A stretch of DNA of 64,000 nucleotides from Kutzneria sp. CA-103260 (lineage in GTDB: Bacteria > Actinomycetota > Actinomycetes > Mycobacteriales > Pseudonocardiaceae). Shown here in pieces: positions 9,145-16,728 of the stretch; the first letter of the stretch is position 1, and each line of letters starts with the position of its first letter. The stretch covers positions 8,680,001 to 8,744,000 of the forward strand of contig NZ_CP073318.1 in assembly GCF_018263855.1 (NCBI RefSeq), written 5' to 3'. The notes beneath the pieces are model-generated. The model searched no databases and was not told the DNA's origin. It saw nothing but the letters and a program-made list of their open reading frames with translations. The translations under genes were made by a program, and so were the position numbers.

Positions 9145-10629
9145 TCACTGGGGCTTTCGCGGCGTGGTCGTGCTGGTCGCGGTGCTGGTGGCGGTGGGTG
9201 TCGGGTCGCTCGGCGTCGGCGTCACGGTGTTGGTCGTGGATGTCTTCTTCGGCGCCGTGGTCGTCGACGGCGTGCTCTTGGTCGGCGCGGTGGTGGTCGT
9301 CGGGCGGAGCACCGCCACCGTCACCGAGGTGTCGGACGTCTCGGAGGTGCCGGACGTGCCGCTGGTCGGGTCGTCGAGCACCTTGCCGGTGGGGGTCGTC
9401 GGCGAGGTCGAGGTCTGGGTGACGGTGGTCTGCGGCGTTCCCGACGGCGGGGTGGCCGAGCCGGTCTGCGACGGCGGCGTGAGCACCCGGCCCGGGCGGT
9501 TGCCGAAGAAGGCCGCCAGCGCGCCCTCGGCCGCCTTGGCCTTGGCCGACGCCGGAGAGCCGCTGGCGAAGGCGCTGGTCGGGATGGAGCCGCTGGTCGG
9601 CCCGTTGCCGGCGGTCGGCTGCCCCGGCGACGGCGCGCAGTACGTGGACACGATCTGGTGATCGCTGTGGTCGGGGGCCGCGTCCGGCTGGGCGTGCGAC
9701 AGCCACGGGCCGATGGCGATGCCGAACACGCCGACAGCGGCCACCGAGGTGGCGGTCAGGGCGAGCTTCACGCGAGTGGCCAGCAGCGCGCCCTTGCCCA
9801 CCAGGGCGGCGCCGAAGCCGCTCCCGGCGACGTGGCCGGCGACCGCCGCGGTCGCCCCGAGGCTGATCAGCGGCACCAGCACGCCGGCGTGCGCCCGGAG
9901 CGCCGAGCAGACCTCGCGCAGCTCACCTTGCAGCGACTTGCACTGGTCACAGCCGCGCAGGTGGGCCCGGATCCGGCGGCCCTCAAGGCCCTTCACCGTG
10001 CCCGCGGTGTAGCCGCCGAGCTTCTCCCGCACCGACTGGCAGGCCGTCGCACCAAGGCCCTCGGTCAGGTGCGCTTGCAGGTAGGCCGCCCGCAGGCCGT
10101 CCCGCGCCCGGCGGGCCAGCGCGGCGGTGGCGTTGGCGCTCAGGCCGAAGTGCGGCGCGACCACGGCCGGCCGCTCGCCCTCCACCTCGACCTGCCACAA
10201 GACCGTCCGCCAGCGCTCCGGCAGGCTGCTGAAGGCCTGGCTGATCAGCGTGCTCTCGGCCAGCCGCGACGAGTTGTCGGTGTACGGCTCGGCCCGGCGG
10301 TCCAGCTCGGCGTCCTCCACCGGCACGTCCCGGCGGCGGGCGCTCCACTCCCACGACACCCGGCGGGCCACCGTCAGCAGATACGTCCGGACGTGGTCGG
10401 TCGGGCCGTTGCCCCGGCGCACCGCCTGCAACACGCGGAAGAACGCCTCCGCGGTCAGGTCGTCGGCCTCCGTGGCGTCACGCACCTGCTGCATGGCGAA
10501 CCGGCGGACCGCGTCGGCGTGGCGCGAGAACAGCTGGCCGAACGCGCTGTCGTCGCCCGCGCGCAGTCTGTCGAGCAGGGCTTGGTCATCGTCGGCTCCC
10601 GCCGACGCCGGGCGGCTCAACTCTGCCAT
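9145..10629 (-). CDS. ECF sigma factor fused to zinc-finger anti-sigma and membrane-anchored Thr-rich tail
   Basis: About 494 residues. Sigma regions 2 and 4 occupy about 15-175 (HADAVRRFAMQQV, TYLLTVARRVSWEW, SLPERWRTVLWQ). A zinc anti-sigma motif (HLRGCDQC, HX3CX2C) follows at about 220, then a region with one or two hydrophobic segments (about 245-320), and finally a long Thr/Ser/Pro-rich, probably extracytoplasmic tail. Sigma and anti-sigma functions thus lie on one polypeptide that may be membrane-held. The start at 10629 is chosen for the strong GGGGAGGGG site just upstream; an open frame reaches 10680. Release by proteolysis is inference. Confidence 0.88.
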   Translation of the reverse strand: MAELSRPASAGADDDQALLDRLRAGDDSAFGQLFSRHADAVRRFAMQQVRDATEADDLTAEAFFRVLQAVRRGNGPTDHVRTYLLTVARRVSWEWSARRRDVPVEDAELDRRAEPYTDNSSRLAESTLISQAFSSLPERWRTVLWQVEVEGERPAVVAPHFGLSANATAALARRARDGLRAAYLQAHLTEGLGATACQSVREKLGGYTAGTVKGLEGRRIRAHLRGCDQCKSLQGELREVCSALRAHAGVLVPLISLGATAAVAGHVAGSGFGAALVGKGALLATRVKLALTATSVAAVGVFGIAIGPWLSHAQPDAAPDHSDHQIVSTYCAPSPGQPTAGNGPTSGSIPTSAFASGSPASAKAKAAEGALAAFFGNRPGRVLTPPSQTGSATPPSGTPQTTVTQTSTSPTTPTGKVLDDPTSGTSGTSETSDTSVTVAVLRPTTTTAPTKSTPSTTTAPKKTSTTNTVTPTPSDPTPTATSTATSTTTPRKPQ

Positions 10630-10666
10630 CCCCGCCCCCTCCCCAGCCGAACGCCACCGAGTGGGT

Positions 10667-10694
10667 GACGATGATCCCACAAACAGGTGTAACC
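10667..10694 (-). promoter_or_regulatory. Candidate ECF-type promoter of the sigma gene
   Basis: On the minus strand GGTTACACC is followed, after 15 bases, by CGTC. This roughly follows the AAC-box/CGTC layout of ECF promoters and lies 38 bases upstream of the chosen start. It would fit autoregulation. Weak evidence from pattern alone. Confidence 0.3.
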
Positions 10695-10869
10695 AAACGT
10701 AACAGGACAGGACAGCCTGAGTCGTTCTTACAAGGTCGCCGACCGCCGCAGATACCGCCGATTGGCCTCAGCCAGCCGTAATAACGCCTGGTGTCGACCC
10801 GGTCACGGGTCGGCGTCAGGTGGTCACGCCCGCGTCCGCGAACCGGTCCCGCTCCAGTAACCTTCAGCC

Positions 10870-11256
10870 GTGGTGGAGTGGCGTGGAGAAGCGTCGGCGC
10901 GGTTCCCCGAACTGCGTCCCTACCTCGAACGCGACTCCTGGTCCTGCCACGTCTTCCTGTTCGAGGTGCTGCAGCTCGCCCTCGAAGCGCACCGCAGCGG
11001 CGACCAGGAGCTGCTGGCCCGCGCCCACGGCTTCGCCCGCTGGTGCTTCGAGCAGCCCGGCCGGTTCCTGTCCAACGCCGCCGTGGTCAGCTTCTACGAA
11101 CACGTCTTCGACGACTGGGACCTCCGCCACGACGTCGCCGCCCACCTGCCGGCCGAAGTCATGGCCCAGGTCCGCCCGCTGTGGGAATGGCGGCTGCCCG
11201 CCGACAAGTTAGCCGAGGTGGACCGCCTGCTCGGGGTCGTCGACCACCCCGGTTGA
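10870..11256 (+). CDS. Hypothetical 128-residue protein (DUF7674-like)
   Basis: A compact, probably all-helical, soluble protein. Conserved-looking aromatic and acidic residues include FLFEVLQLALEA, FARWCFEQ and FYEHVFDDWDLR. It resembles small actinobacterial proteins of the DUF7674 kind; I do not know a function. The start is GTG at 10870. A perfect 7-bp hairpin (10795-10812) lies upstream. It precedes tRNA-Gly by 44 bases. Confidence 0.65.
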   Translation: MVEWRGEASARFPELRPYLERDSWSCHVFLFEVLQLALEAHRSGDQELLARAHGFARWCFEQPGRFLSNAAVVSFYEHVFDDWDLRHDVAAHLPAEVMAQVRPLWEWRLPADKLAEVDRLLGVVDHPG

Positions 11257-11300
11257 AAACCCCGCCGCAGCATGGGATATGCTGTGCACAGCACGGCGTT

Positions 11301-11373
11301 GCGGACGTAGCGCAGTTGGTAGCGCATCACCTTGCCAAGGTGAGGGTCGCGAGTTCGAGTCTCGTCGTCCGCT
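11301..11373 (+). tRNA. tRNA-Gly (anticodon GCC)
   Basis: A 73-nt cloverleaf. The acceptor arms are GCGGACG (11301-11307) and CGTCCGC (11366-11372). The anticodon stem TCACC/GGTGA encloses loop TTGCCAA with anticodon GCC. The T-arm carries GAGTTCGAGTCTC. The 3' CCA is not encoded, as is usual in this group. Confidence 0.96.
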
Positions 11374-11381
11374 CGGGCCCG

Positions 11382-11430
11382 GAGGGCCCGTCTGTCTCCT
11401 AGTCAGGAGACAGACGGGCCCTCTTGTCAT
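11382..11430 (+). terminator. Strong hairpin terminator after tRNA-Gly
   Basis: A perfect 19-bp inverted repeat (11382-11400 with 11405-11423) closes a 4-nt AGTC loop, followed by TTGTCATTTT. It starts 9 bases after the tRNA and would work as an intrinsic terminator. Confidence 0.88.
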
Positions 11431-11479
11431 TTTGGGGGCCGAGCCCCCCAAGCCCCCCACGCACTGGCTTCTCTCTGCC

Positions 11480-11815
11480 TCAGACTTCTAGGCGGTACAT
11501 GCCGAAGATCATGAAGGCGGTTTCGAAGCGGATGGCCAGGTCGCTGAAGCCGTTGCCCCAGACGCGCACGGAGAGGACCTCGGTGCCGGGGCTGGTGGCG
11601 AAGGCCAGGGTGACGTCGGAATCACCCTCCAGGGGGAACTCGTACCAGCCGTCCTGGGCGGTGGAGTCGCTGGTCATCAGGCCCAGGTCGACGTTGCGCC
11701 AGTCGCCGTCCTCCAGCTGCTGGCCGGCGAAGGTGCTGGCGACCTCGACGAACGCCTTGGCGTTCTGGGCCAGGATCCAGCCCTCGGCGAGCAACTCGCC
11801 CTTGCTCTTGCTGAT
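11480..11815 (-). CDS. Hypothetical 111-residue protein, possible ATC start
   Basis: A small soluble protein of unknown function, probably rich in beta strands (GWYEFPLEGDSDVTLAFATS, VLSVRVWGNGF). No ATG or GTG lies at its 5' end. GGGAGG (11822-11827, minus strand) is followed after 5 bases by ATC AGC AAG AGC AAG, in frame. A TTG at 11794 is the only standard alternative and has a poorer site. I extend to the ATC, with doubt. It lies 47 bases downstream of the chitinase stop and may share its transcript. Confidence 0.6.
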   Translation of the reverse strand: MSKSKGELLAEGWILAQNAKAFVEVASTFAGQQLEDGDWRNVDLGLMTSDSTAQDGWYEFPLEGDSDVTLAFATSPGTEVLSVRVWGNGFSDLAIRFETAFMIFGMYRLEV

Positions 11816-11862
11816 GACAGCCTCCCGGGGCAGGGCGCCGGCCCCACCCCGGGAGGGTGCGG

Positions 11863-13449
11863 TCAGCCGCCGAAGTACGAGCTGAAGTTGGTGGCGAACT
11901 CCCAGTTGTTGAACTTATCCCAGTTGATGGACCAGGTCATCAGGCCGCGCAGGTCAGGATGCTTGCCGTGCACGGCATAACCGCCGCAGTTGGTGTTCTT
12001 GGTGAGGCAGTCCAGGGCCTGGTCCAGAGCGCCGGTGGAGATCCAGCCGTTGCCGGCGTTCTGGTTGGCCGGCACGCCGATCGCGACCTGGCCGGGGCTC
12101 AGCGCCGGGAACATCCGTGACGTGTTGCCGGCGACCGGGAAGCCGGTCAGCAGCATGTCGGTCATGGCGATGTGGAAGTCGGCCCCGCCCATCTGGTGGT
12201 ACTGGTTGTCCAGGCCCATGATCGGCCCGGAGTTGTAGTCCTGGACGGTGAGCAGCGTCAGGGAGTCCCGCAGGGCGTAGATGACGGGCAGGAACGCGCC
12301 GGCCCGCGGGTCCTGAGCGTTGTTCGGGCCGGGGCCGTAGAACTGGTAGCCCAGCTGCACGAAGAACGTCTCCGGGGCCATCGTCAGCACGAACTTGGCG
12401 CCGTAGCGGGCCTTGAGCTGCTTGAGCGCCGAGATCAGGTTGACCACGACCGGGGTGGTGGGGCTGCGGAAGTCGGAGTCGCCGGCCTGCAGCGACAGGG
12501 ACTGGTTCTCGAAGTCGACGTCGACGCCGTCCAGGCCCCACTTGTCGATGATGGCGCTGACCGAGTTGACGAAGTTGGTCGCGGCGGCGGCCGAGGTCAG
12601 CTGGACCTCGCCGTTGGCCCCGCCGATGGAGATGACCACCTTCTTGCCCTTGGCCTGCTGGGCCTTGATGCCGGCCAGGAAGTCGGCGTCGCTCTCCACG
12701 CCCGCGCACTCGCTGGCCGAGCAGCGGTTGAACACGATGTTGCCGTTGCCGGCGGAGTCGGCGAAGGCCAGGTCGATCACGTTCCACGCGGCCGGCACGC
12801 TGGCGATCGGCTCGTACCCGGAGCCGTTGCCGAAGCTGGTGTGCAGGTAGCCGACCAGGGCATGGGTCGGCAGGCCGGTGCTGGGCGGCCCGGTCGTGGT
12901 GGTGGTCGTCGTTGTTGTCGTTGTGGTGGTGGTTGTCGTGGTGGGCGGCGGCTGGTTGCCGGCGGGGCCGGTCAGCGAGACGTCGTCCAGGTAGTAGGTG
13001 GGCTGGCCGTACCAACCGTGCACGTAGATCGTGACGCTGGTGGTGGACGCGCCGGTGGTGAACGAGGTGGACAGCTGCTGCCAACTGGAGCTGGAGGTCC
13101 AGGTCTGGGGATCGGTCGTGCCGGTGCCGGTGGCGCCGAGATAGACGTAGCTGCCCTGGACCCAGGCCGACAGCGTGTACTGCGAGTTCGGCTGCACGCT
13201 GACCTGTTGGCCGCACTGGGCGAAGTCCTGGCCGGCGGGCGTGCCGGCCACGGCGCCGGAGCCGGAGTGCGTCGGCGAGGAGACAGCGGCGGCGGCCGAA
13301 CAGGTCCAGCCGGACAGGCCGGACTCGAAACCGGGGTTGGCGGCCAGGTTGGCGGTGGCGCCGGTCGCGGGCTGGGCCACGATCGCCAGCGTGACCAGGG
13401 CCGTCGCAGTGAGACCGGCCAACACGTGAAGCAGGGATCTGCGGGTCAT
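11863..13449 (-). CDS. Secreted GH18 chitinase with N-terminal carbohydrate-binding module
   Basis: 528 residues. A Tat/Sec-like signal (MTRRSLLHVLAGLTATALV) is followed by a CBM4/9-like jelly-roll (about 35-160, NPGFESGLSGW to YYLDDVSL). Then come a run of about 17 threonines and the GH18 barrel (about 195-528). The catalytic signature is LDGVDVDFE, the DxxDxDxE motif; its last Glu is the general acid. It hydrolyses chitin outside the cell. The ATG at 13449 follows GTGGAGG at correct spacing; a GTG 12 bases upstream is less likely. Two DasR-like operators precede it, tying it to N-acetylglucosamine control. Confidence 0.95.
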   Translation of the reverse strand: MTRRSLLHVLAGLTATALVTLAIVAQPATGATANLAANPGFESGLSGWTCSAAAAVSSPTHSGSGAVAGTPAGQDFAQCGQQVSVQPNSQYTLSAWVQGSYVYLGATGTGTTDPQTWTSSSSWQQLSTSFTTGASTTSVTIYVHGWYGQPTYYLDDVSLTGPAGNQPPPTTTTTTTTTTTTTTTTTGPPSTGLPTHALVGYLHTSFGNGSGYEPIASVPAAWNVIDLAFADSAGNGNIVFNRCSASECAGVESDADFLAGIKAQQAKGKKVVISIGGANGEVQLTSAAAATNFVNSVSAIIDKWGLDGVDVDFENQSLSLQAGDSDFRSPTTPVVVNLISALKQLKARYGAKFVLTMAPETFFVQLGYQFYGPGPNNAQDPRAGAFLPVIYALRDSLTLLTVQDYNSGPIMGLDNQYHQMGGADFHIAMTDMLLTGFPVAGNTSRMFPALSPGQVAIGVPANQNAGNGWISTGALDQALDCLTKNTNCGGYAVHGKHPDLRGLMTWSINWDKFNNWEFATNFSSYFGG

Positions 13450-13486
13450 GCGTGCCTCCACAGGGTGCGATCCGCGGTGCCCGAAA

Positions 13487-13500
13487 GTGGACTAGACCAC
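13487..13500 (-). promoter_or_regulatory. DasR-like operator 1 (dre)
   Basis: GTGGACTAGACCAC is a near-palindrome centred 38 bases upstream of the chitinase start. It matches the GGTCTAGACC core of Streptomyces DasR sites with one change. Confidence 0.72.
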
Positions 13501-13513
13501 ATTTTCCGTGTCA

Positions 13514-13525
13514 AGGTCTAGACCA
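13514..13525 (-). promoter_or_regulatory. DasR-like operator 2 (dre)
   Basis: GGTCTAGACC at 13515-13524 is a perfect palindrome, the canonical core of DasR/chitinase operators. It is centred 26 bp from operator 1. A TTGACA lies between them on the minus strand and could be the -35 element, so repressor binding would cover the promoter. Confidence 0.78.
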
Positions 13526-13595
13526 AAATCGGTGGCTTGGGAGGCCGTCCGGGTGGGCATCCCGGTGGGGCCCACTCGCGGGAGGTGCAACCGCC

Positions 13596-13994
13596 ATCGA
13601 CAACCACCCGCCGGACCGGCCGGACGAGTTCCACTTCGGACTCGACGGCCTCGGCCGGCTCCGGGACCTGGTCGCCGCCTGCGCGCGGGCCTGCGGCCTG
13701 GCCGAGGCCCGGGCCGAGGACCTGGTGCTCGCGGTGCACGAGCTGGCCACCAACAGCGTTCGGCACGGCGGTGGCCGCGGCACCTGCCGGCTGTGGCGGG
13801 ACGGGACCGCGCTGGTGTGCGAGGTCAGAGACCGCGGCTGGATCACCGATCCGCAGGCCGGCCGGCAACGGCCGACCGCGGACCAGCCCGGCGGACGCGG
13901 GCTGTGGCTGGTGAACCAGCTGTGCGACGCGATGGAACTTCAGTCGTCGCCGGACGGGACGGTGGTGCGGGTTCGGATGTCAGACGGCGGCTGA
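13596..13994 (+). CDS. Anti-sigma-factor-type ATP-binding protein (HATPase_c), possible ATC start
   Basis: About 132 residues: a single histidine-kinase-like ATPase domain of the RsbW/SpoIIAB kind. The N box is AVHELATNSVRHGG and the G boxes are VRDRGWI and GGRGLWLVNQLCD. Such small actinobacterial proteins act as serine kinases or anti-sigma switches. The frame is open back to a GTG at 13452, but that would overlap the chitinase start and operators. No ATG/GTG/TTG lies near the GGGAGG site at about 13580; an in-frame ATC (13596, Ile-Asp-Asn-His) is 10 bases after it. The start is therefore uncertain. The end overlaps the next convergent gene. Confidence 0.72.
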   Translation: MDNHPPDRPDEFHFGLDGLGRLRDLVAACARACGLAEARAEDLVLAVHELATNSVRHGGGRGTCRLWRDGTALVCEVRDRGWITDPQAGRQRPTADQPGGRGLWLVNQLCDAMELQSSPDGTVVRVRMSDGG

Positions 13995-14855
13995 GCGGGC
14001 CGCGTTGTCGGCGATGGCGTCCACGACCTGGGGCCAGGCGGGGATCGGCAGGTCGTGGCCCATGCCGGGGATGATCAGCAGCCGCGAGTCCGGGATCGCC
14101 GCCGCGGTCGCCTTGCCGCCGGACACGTCGAGCAGCGGGTCCGCCCCGCCGTGGATGACCACGGTCGGCGTGGTCACCGAGCGCAGGGCCTCGGTGCGGT
14201 CGCCGGAGGCGATGATCGCCGCGAACTGGCGCAGGAAGCCCATCGGCCGGCGGGACCGCTCGAACGCGGCGATGCCGTTGGCGCGGATGCGCTCCTCGTC
14301 GAACGGGAAACCGGTGGACCCGATCGCCTTGCTGGCGCGGATCGCGGCCTCGCCCGCCTCCTGGGCGGTCTGCGGCGCCGGCGCCTGGAGCGCGGCCATC
14401 GCCTCCGGGGTGGAGTGGCCGACCGAGGGGTCGCCGGTCGTGGACATGATCGAGCAGGCCGACAGCAGCCGGTCGGCGTGCCGGATCAGCAGCTCCTGCA
14501 CGATCATGCCGCCCATCGAGGCGCCGACCACGTGCGCCCGCTCGATGCCCAGCTCGGTCAGCAGCGCCGCGGCGTCGTCCGCCATGTCCGACAGCCGGTA
14601 CGGCGCGGACGAGCCGTCGCCCGCCAGCACGGCGGCGGCGTCCACCGACAGGTGGTCCAGCGCCTGCGACAGGCCGATGTCGCGGTTGTCGAACCGGATC
14701 ACGTGGAAGCCCTTGTCGGCCAGCAGCTGGCACAGCGCGGGGTCCCAGGCGGTCATCTGCGCGCCCAGACCCATCACCAGCAGCAGTGCGGGCTGCCCGG
14801 CGTCGCCGAAGGTGTCGTACTCCAGCGTGATCCCGTTCGCGGTCACTTGCGGCAT
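13980..14855 (-). CDS. Alpha/beta hydrolase
   Basis: 291 residues. The nucleophile elbow is GASMGGM, the oxyanion region LLLVMGLGAQMTAWD, and a late catalytic His sits in GMGHDLP. Likely an esterase or other small-molecule hydrolase; the substrate is unknown. I start at the ATG of MPQVTANGITLEY; an upstream GTG adds seven residues. The 3' end overlaps the convergent ATPase gene by 15 bp. Confidence 0.88.
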   Translation of the reverse strand: MPQVTANGITLEYDTFGDAGQPALLLVMGLGAQMTAWDPALCQLLADKGFHVIRFDNRDIGLSQALDHLSVDAAAVLAGDGSSAPYRLSDMADDAAALLTELGIERAHVVGASMGGMIVQELLIRHADRLLSACSIMSTTGDPSVGHSTPEAMAALQAPAPQTAQEAGEAAIRASKAIGSTGFPFDEERIRANGIAAFERSRRPMGFLRQFAAIIASGDRTEALRSVTTPTVVIHGGADPLLDVSGGKATAAAIPDSRLLIIPGMGHDLPIPAWPQVVDAIADNAARSAAV

Positions 14856-14925
14856 CGGGTTTTCCCGTCCTCTCACAGATCCGGCGGCCTGACCTAGGAC
14901 GACAAGGCCACCGAACCAGTCTGCC

Positions 14926-15219
14926 TCAGTCGACGCGGAACGGATCGTGCTCGGCGATCAGCTTGTCCACCCGGGCGCGGTCCACCCGGTGCGCGAGGGC
15001 GGAGTCCTCCTGCCGATCGCGCACCACCTTGGCCAGGGTGAACGCCGAGGTGACGGTGTAGAGCAAGCCGACCGCCAGAAACGCTCTGATCCATGGATCG
15101 ACGGGTAAGAAGGCGACGCCGACGGCCACCGCCAGCAGTGACAGGCCGAAGGAGATCGCCGCCTGGGCGAAGAACGCGGGAGTCGGGCCGGAGGTGGGAG
15201 GGGGAGTTGTCATGGACAA
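14926..15219 (-). CDS. YiaA/YiaB-family two-helix membrane protein
   Basis: 97 residues. Two membrane helices (about 16-38 and 44-62) with FFAQAAISFGLSLLAV and RAFLAVGLLYTVTSAFTLAK match the YiaA/B two-helix domain. A short charged cytoplasmic tail follows. The function of the family is unknown. Confidence 0.78.
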   Translation of the reverse strand: MSMTTPPPTSGPTPAFFAQAAISFGLSLLAVAVGVAFLPVDPWIRAFLAVGLLYTVTSAFTLAKVVRDRQEDSALAHRVDRARVDKLIAEHDPFRVD

Positions 15220-15266
15220 GAGAGTCCCGGGCCGGGACCCTCCCGTCTTGAGTACAGCTACTCAGT

Positions 15267-15908
15267 TCAGAGCTTGCCGCCGCACTCCGAGCAGAACACC
15301 GCGCCCGCCTTGTTGGTCGTCGAGCCGCAGCCGCCGCAGGGCACCGGCATCGCCAGCGACGCGCCGCAGGCCGAGCAGAACTTGCCGCCGTCCACCTTCA
15401 CCCCGCAGCTGGGGCAGTCCAGCTTGGCCCGGGTGGCCACGTCCACGTCGGCCGTCCAGTTCTGCTGGCGGGCCTTCTCCCAGATCTGGTCGCGCTGGGC
15501 CGCCGACTGGGCGCGGGCCACTTCCTCGGCCACGATCGGCGAGCAGCGCAGGCACTGGCCGATCTCGTCGTTCCAGCACAGCGACTTGCACATCCAGTCG
15601 CCGCAGCCGCGGCACTGCCGGAAGCTGGGGCTGATCTCCTCGACCGCGGCGGTCAGCGCCCGGTCCTTGGCCGGCGAGTTCGTGGCCCGGTCGTAGCGCC
15701 ACTGCTCGGCCGACCGGCTCAGCTCCTCGGCCGCCCCGCCGAACAGCGAGCCGACCGCGCGCAGCAGGCCGCGGCCCATTTCCACCTTGTCCCGGTGGAA
15801 CGCCGAACGGTAGCCGTTGCCACAGCGTTCACAGTAGAACTCGAACTGGTATCCCTCGGTATTCGAGAGATCGTGGAAGTTGTCGGTGAACGGGACCATT
15901 CCAGGCAC
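15267..15908 (-). CDS. Zinc-ribbon protein with multiple CxxC pairs
   Basis: 213 residues. CERCGNGY at the N-terminus, CRGCGDWMC/CWNDEIGQCLRC in the middle, then two zinc ribbons at the C-terminus (CPSCGVKVDGGKFCSACG and CGGCGSTTNKAGAVFCSECG). At least four metal sites seem likely, for protein or nucleic-acid contacts. No enzyme motif is visible. Translation may begin at the first Met or at MVPFTDN three codons later. Confidence 0.82.
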   Translation of the reverse strand: MPGMVPFTDNFHDLSNTEGYQFEFYCERCGNGYRSAFHRDKVEMGRGLLRAVGSLFGGAAEELSRSAEQWRYDRATNSPAKDRALTAAVEEISPSFRQCRGCGDWMCKSLCWNDEIGQCLRCSPIVAEEVARAQSAAQRDQIWEKARQQNWTADVDVATRAKLDCPSCGVKVDGGKFCSACGASLAMPVPCGGCGSTTNKAGAVFCSECGGKL

Positions 15909-16018
15909 GCACGGACCCTATCCGGCGACGGGCCCGGTGCGCCCCTGCCGTTTTGGGCAAGGATCACCGCAATCGGGGCAAGGGTCCTCGCCCCTTGGTG
16001 CAGGCGGTGATCCCCCGG

Positions 16019-16402
16019 TCACGCGCCGTTTCGCGACCATTCCCGCAACGTCGACGCCACCGTATCCAGATCGTCCGATTCACCGGCCGCCGCCGCGAGC
16101 ACGAATTCCGTGGCCCGATCGTCGTCCGGCGTGAAATCGAACCCGTTGAGGGCGAGGAACACCCGGGCCGCCACCCAGGCCAGCCGCTTGTTGCCGTCGA
16201 TGAGCGGGTGATTGCGCAGCACCGAGTGCATCAGCGCCGCCGCCTTCTGATGCGGGTCCGGATACGCCTCCGCGCCGAACATCGTCATCCTCGGCCGGGC
16301 CGCCGCCGAGTCCACCAGTCCCTCGTCCCGAACCAGCGCCTCGCCACCCATCGTCGCGTGGGCGATCGCCAGCAGGTCCTCCGTCGTCAGATACCTGGTC
16401 AT
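16019..16402 (-). CDS. doc: Doc-type toxin (Fic fold, death-on-curing)
   Basis: 127 residues, the length of P1 Doc. The Fic-like motif is HPLIDGNKRLAW, where Lys stands in place of the second Gly of AMPylating Fic proteins. That is typical of Doc, which phosphorylates elongation factor Tu and stops translation. The start overlaps the antitoxin stop (ATGA), the usual antitoxin-first order. Confidence 0.92.
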   Translation of the reverse strand: MTRYLTTEDLLAIAHATMGGEALVRDEGLVDSAAARPRMTMFGAEAYPDPHQKAAALMHSVLRNHPLIDGNKRLAWVAARVFLALNGFDFTPDDDRATEFVLAAAAGESDDLDTVASTLREWSRNGA

Positions 16403-16605
16403 GCCGTGCCCAGCCGATGCACGATCACCGCGTCCGTGGCCAGCACCCGGTTCGCGATCGCCATCACCTCCGCGTGCCGCCGGGCCCCCAGCGCGGCCGC
16501 CACCGCTTCCGCCGCGAATTCCGCCGCCGTCACCCCATCGGCCCGCGCCGCGGCATGCAGTTCGGCGTCGAGTTCATCCGGCAGTCGCACGGTCAGCGTG
16601 GTCAC
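16399..16605 (-). CDS. Ribbon-helix-helix antitoxin of the Doc pair
   Basis: 68 residues starting at a GTG: TTLTVRLPDELDAELHAAA is a ribbon-helix-helix N-terminus. The C-terminal part (about 40-68) should wrap and block the toxin. It replaces the Phd antitoxin of P1. It probably represses its own operon through the short region at 16606-16728. The frame is open far upstream, but the family boundary and toxin coupling support this short gene. Confidence 0.82.
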   Translation of the reverse strand: MTTLTVRLPDELDAELHAAARADGVTAAEFAAEAVAAALGARRHAEVMAIANRVLATDAVIVHRLGTA

Positions 16606-16728
16606 GACTCGACCATAACCGGGGCAAACACCGAGCCCGACTCCTTTTTTCGGCTCACTATGTTGTGACAGGGCGGACGCGCCTGGTAGCAAGACCGGAC
16701 ACGTGCCGCGGACCCCGGAGGGACGATC

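Noticed and set aside
16019..16605. AMPylating Fic enzyme
   Set aside because: The motif HPLIDGNKR has Lys as in Doc, and a small RHH antitoxin gene overlaps it.
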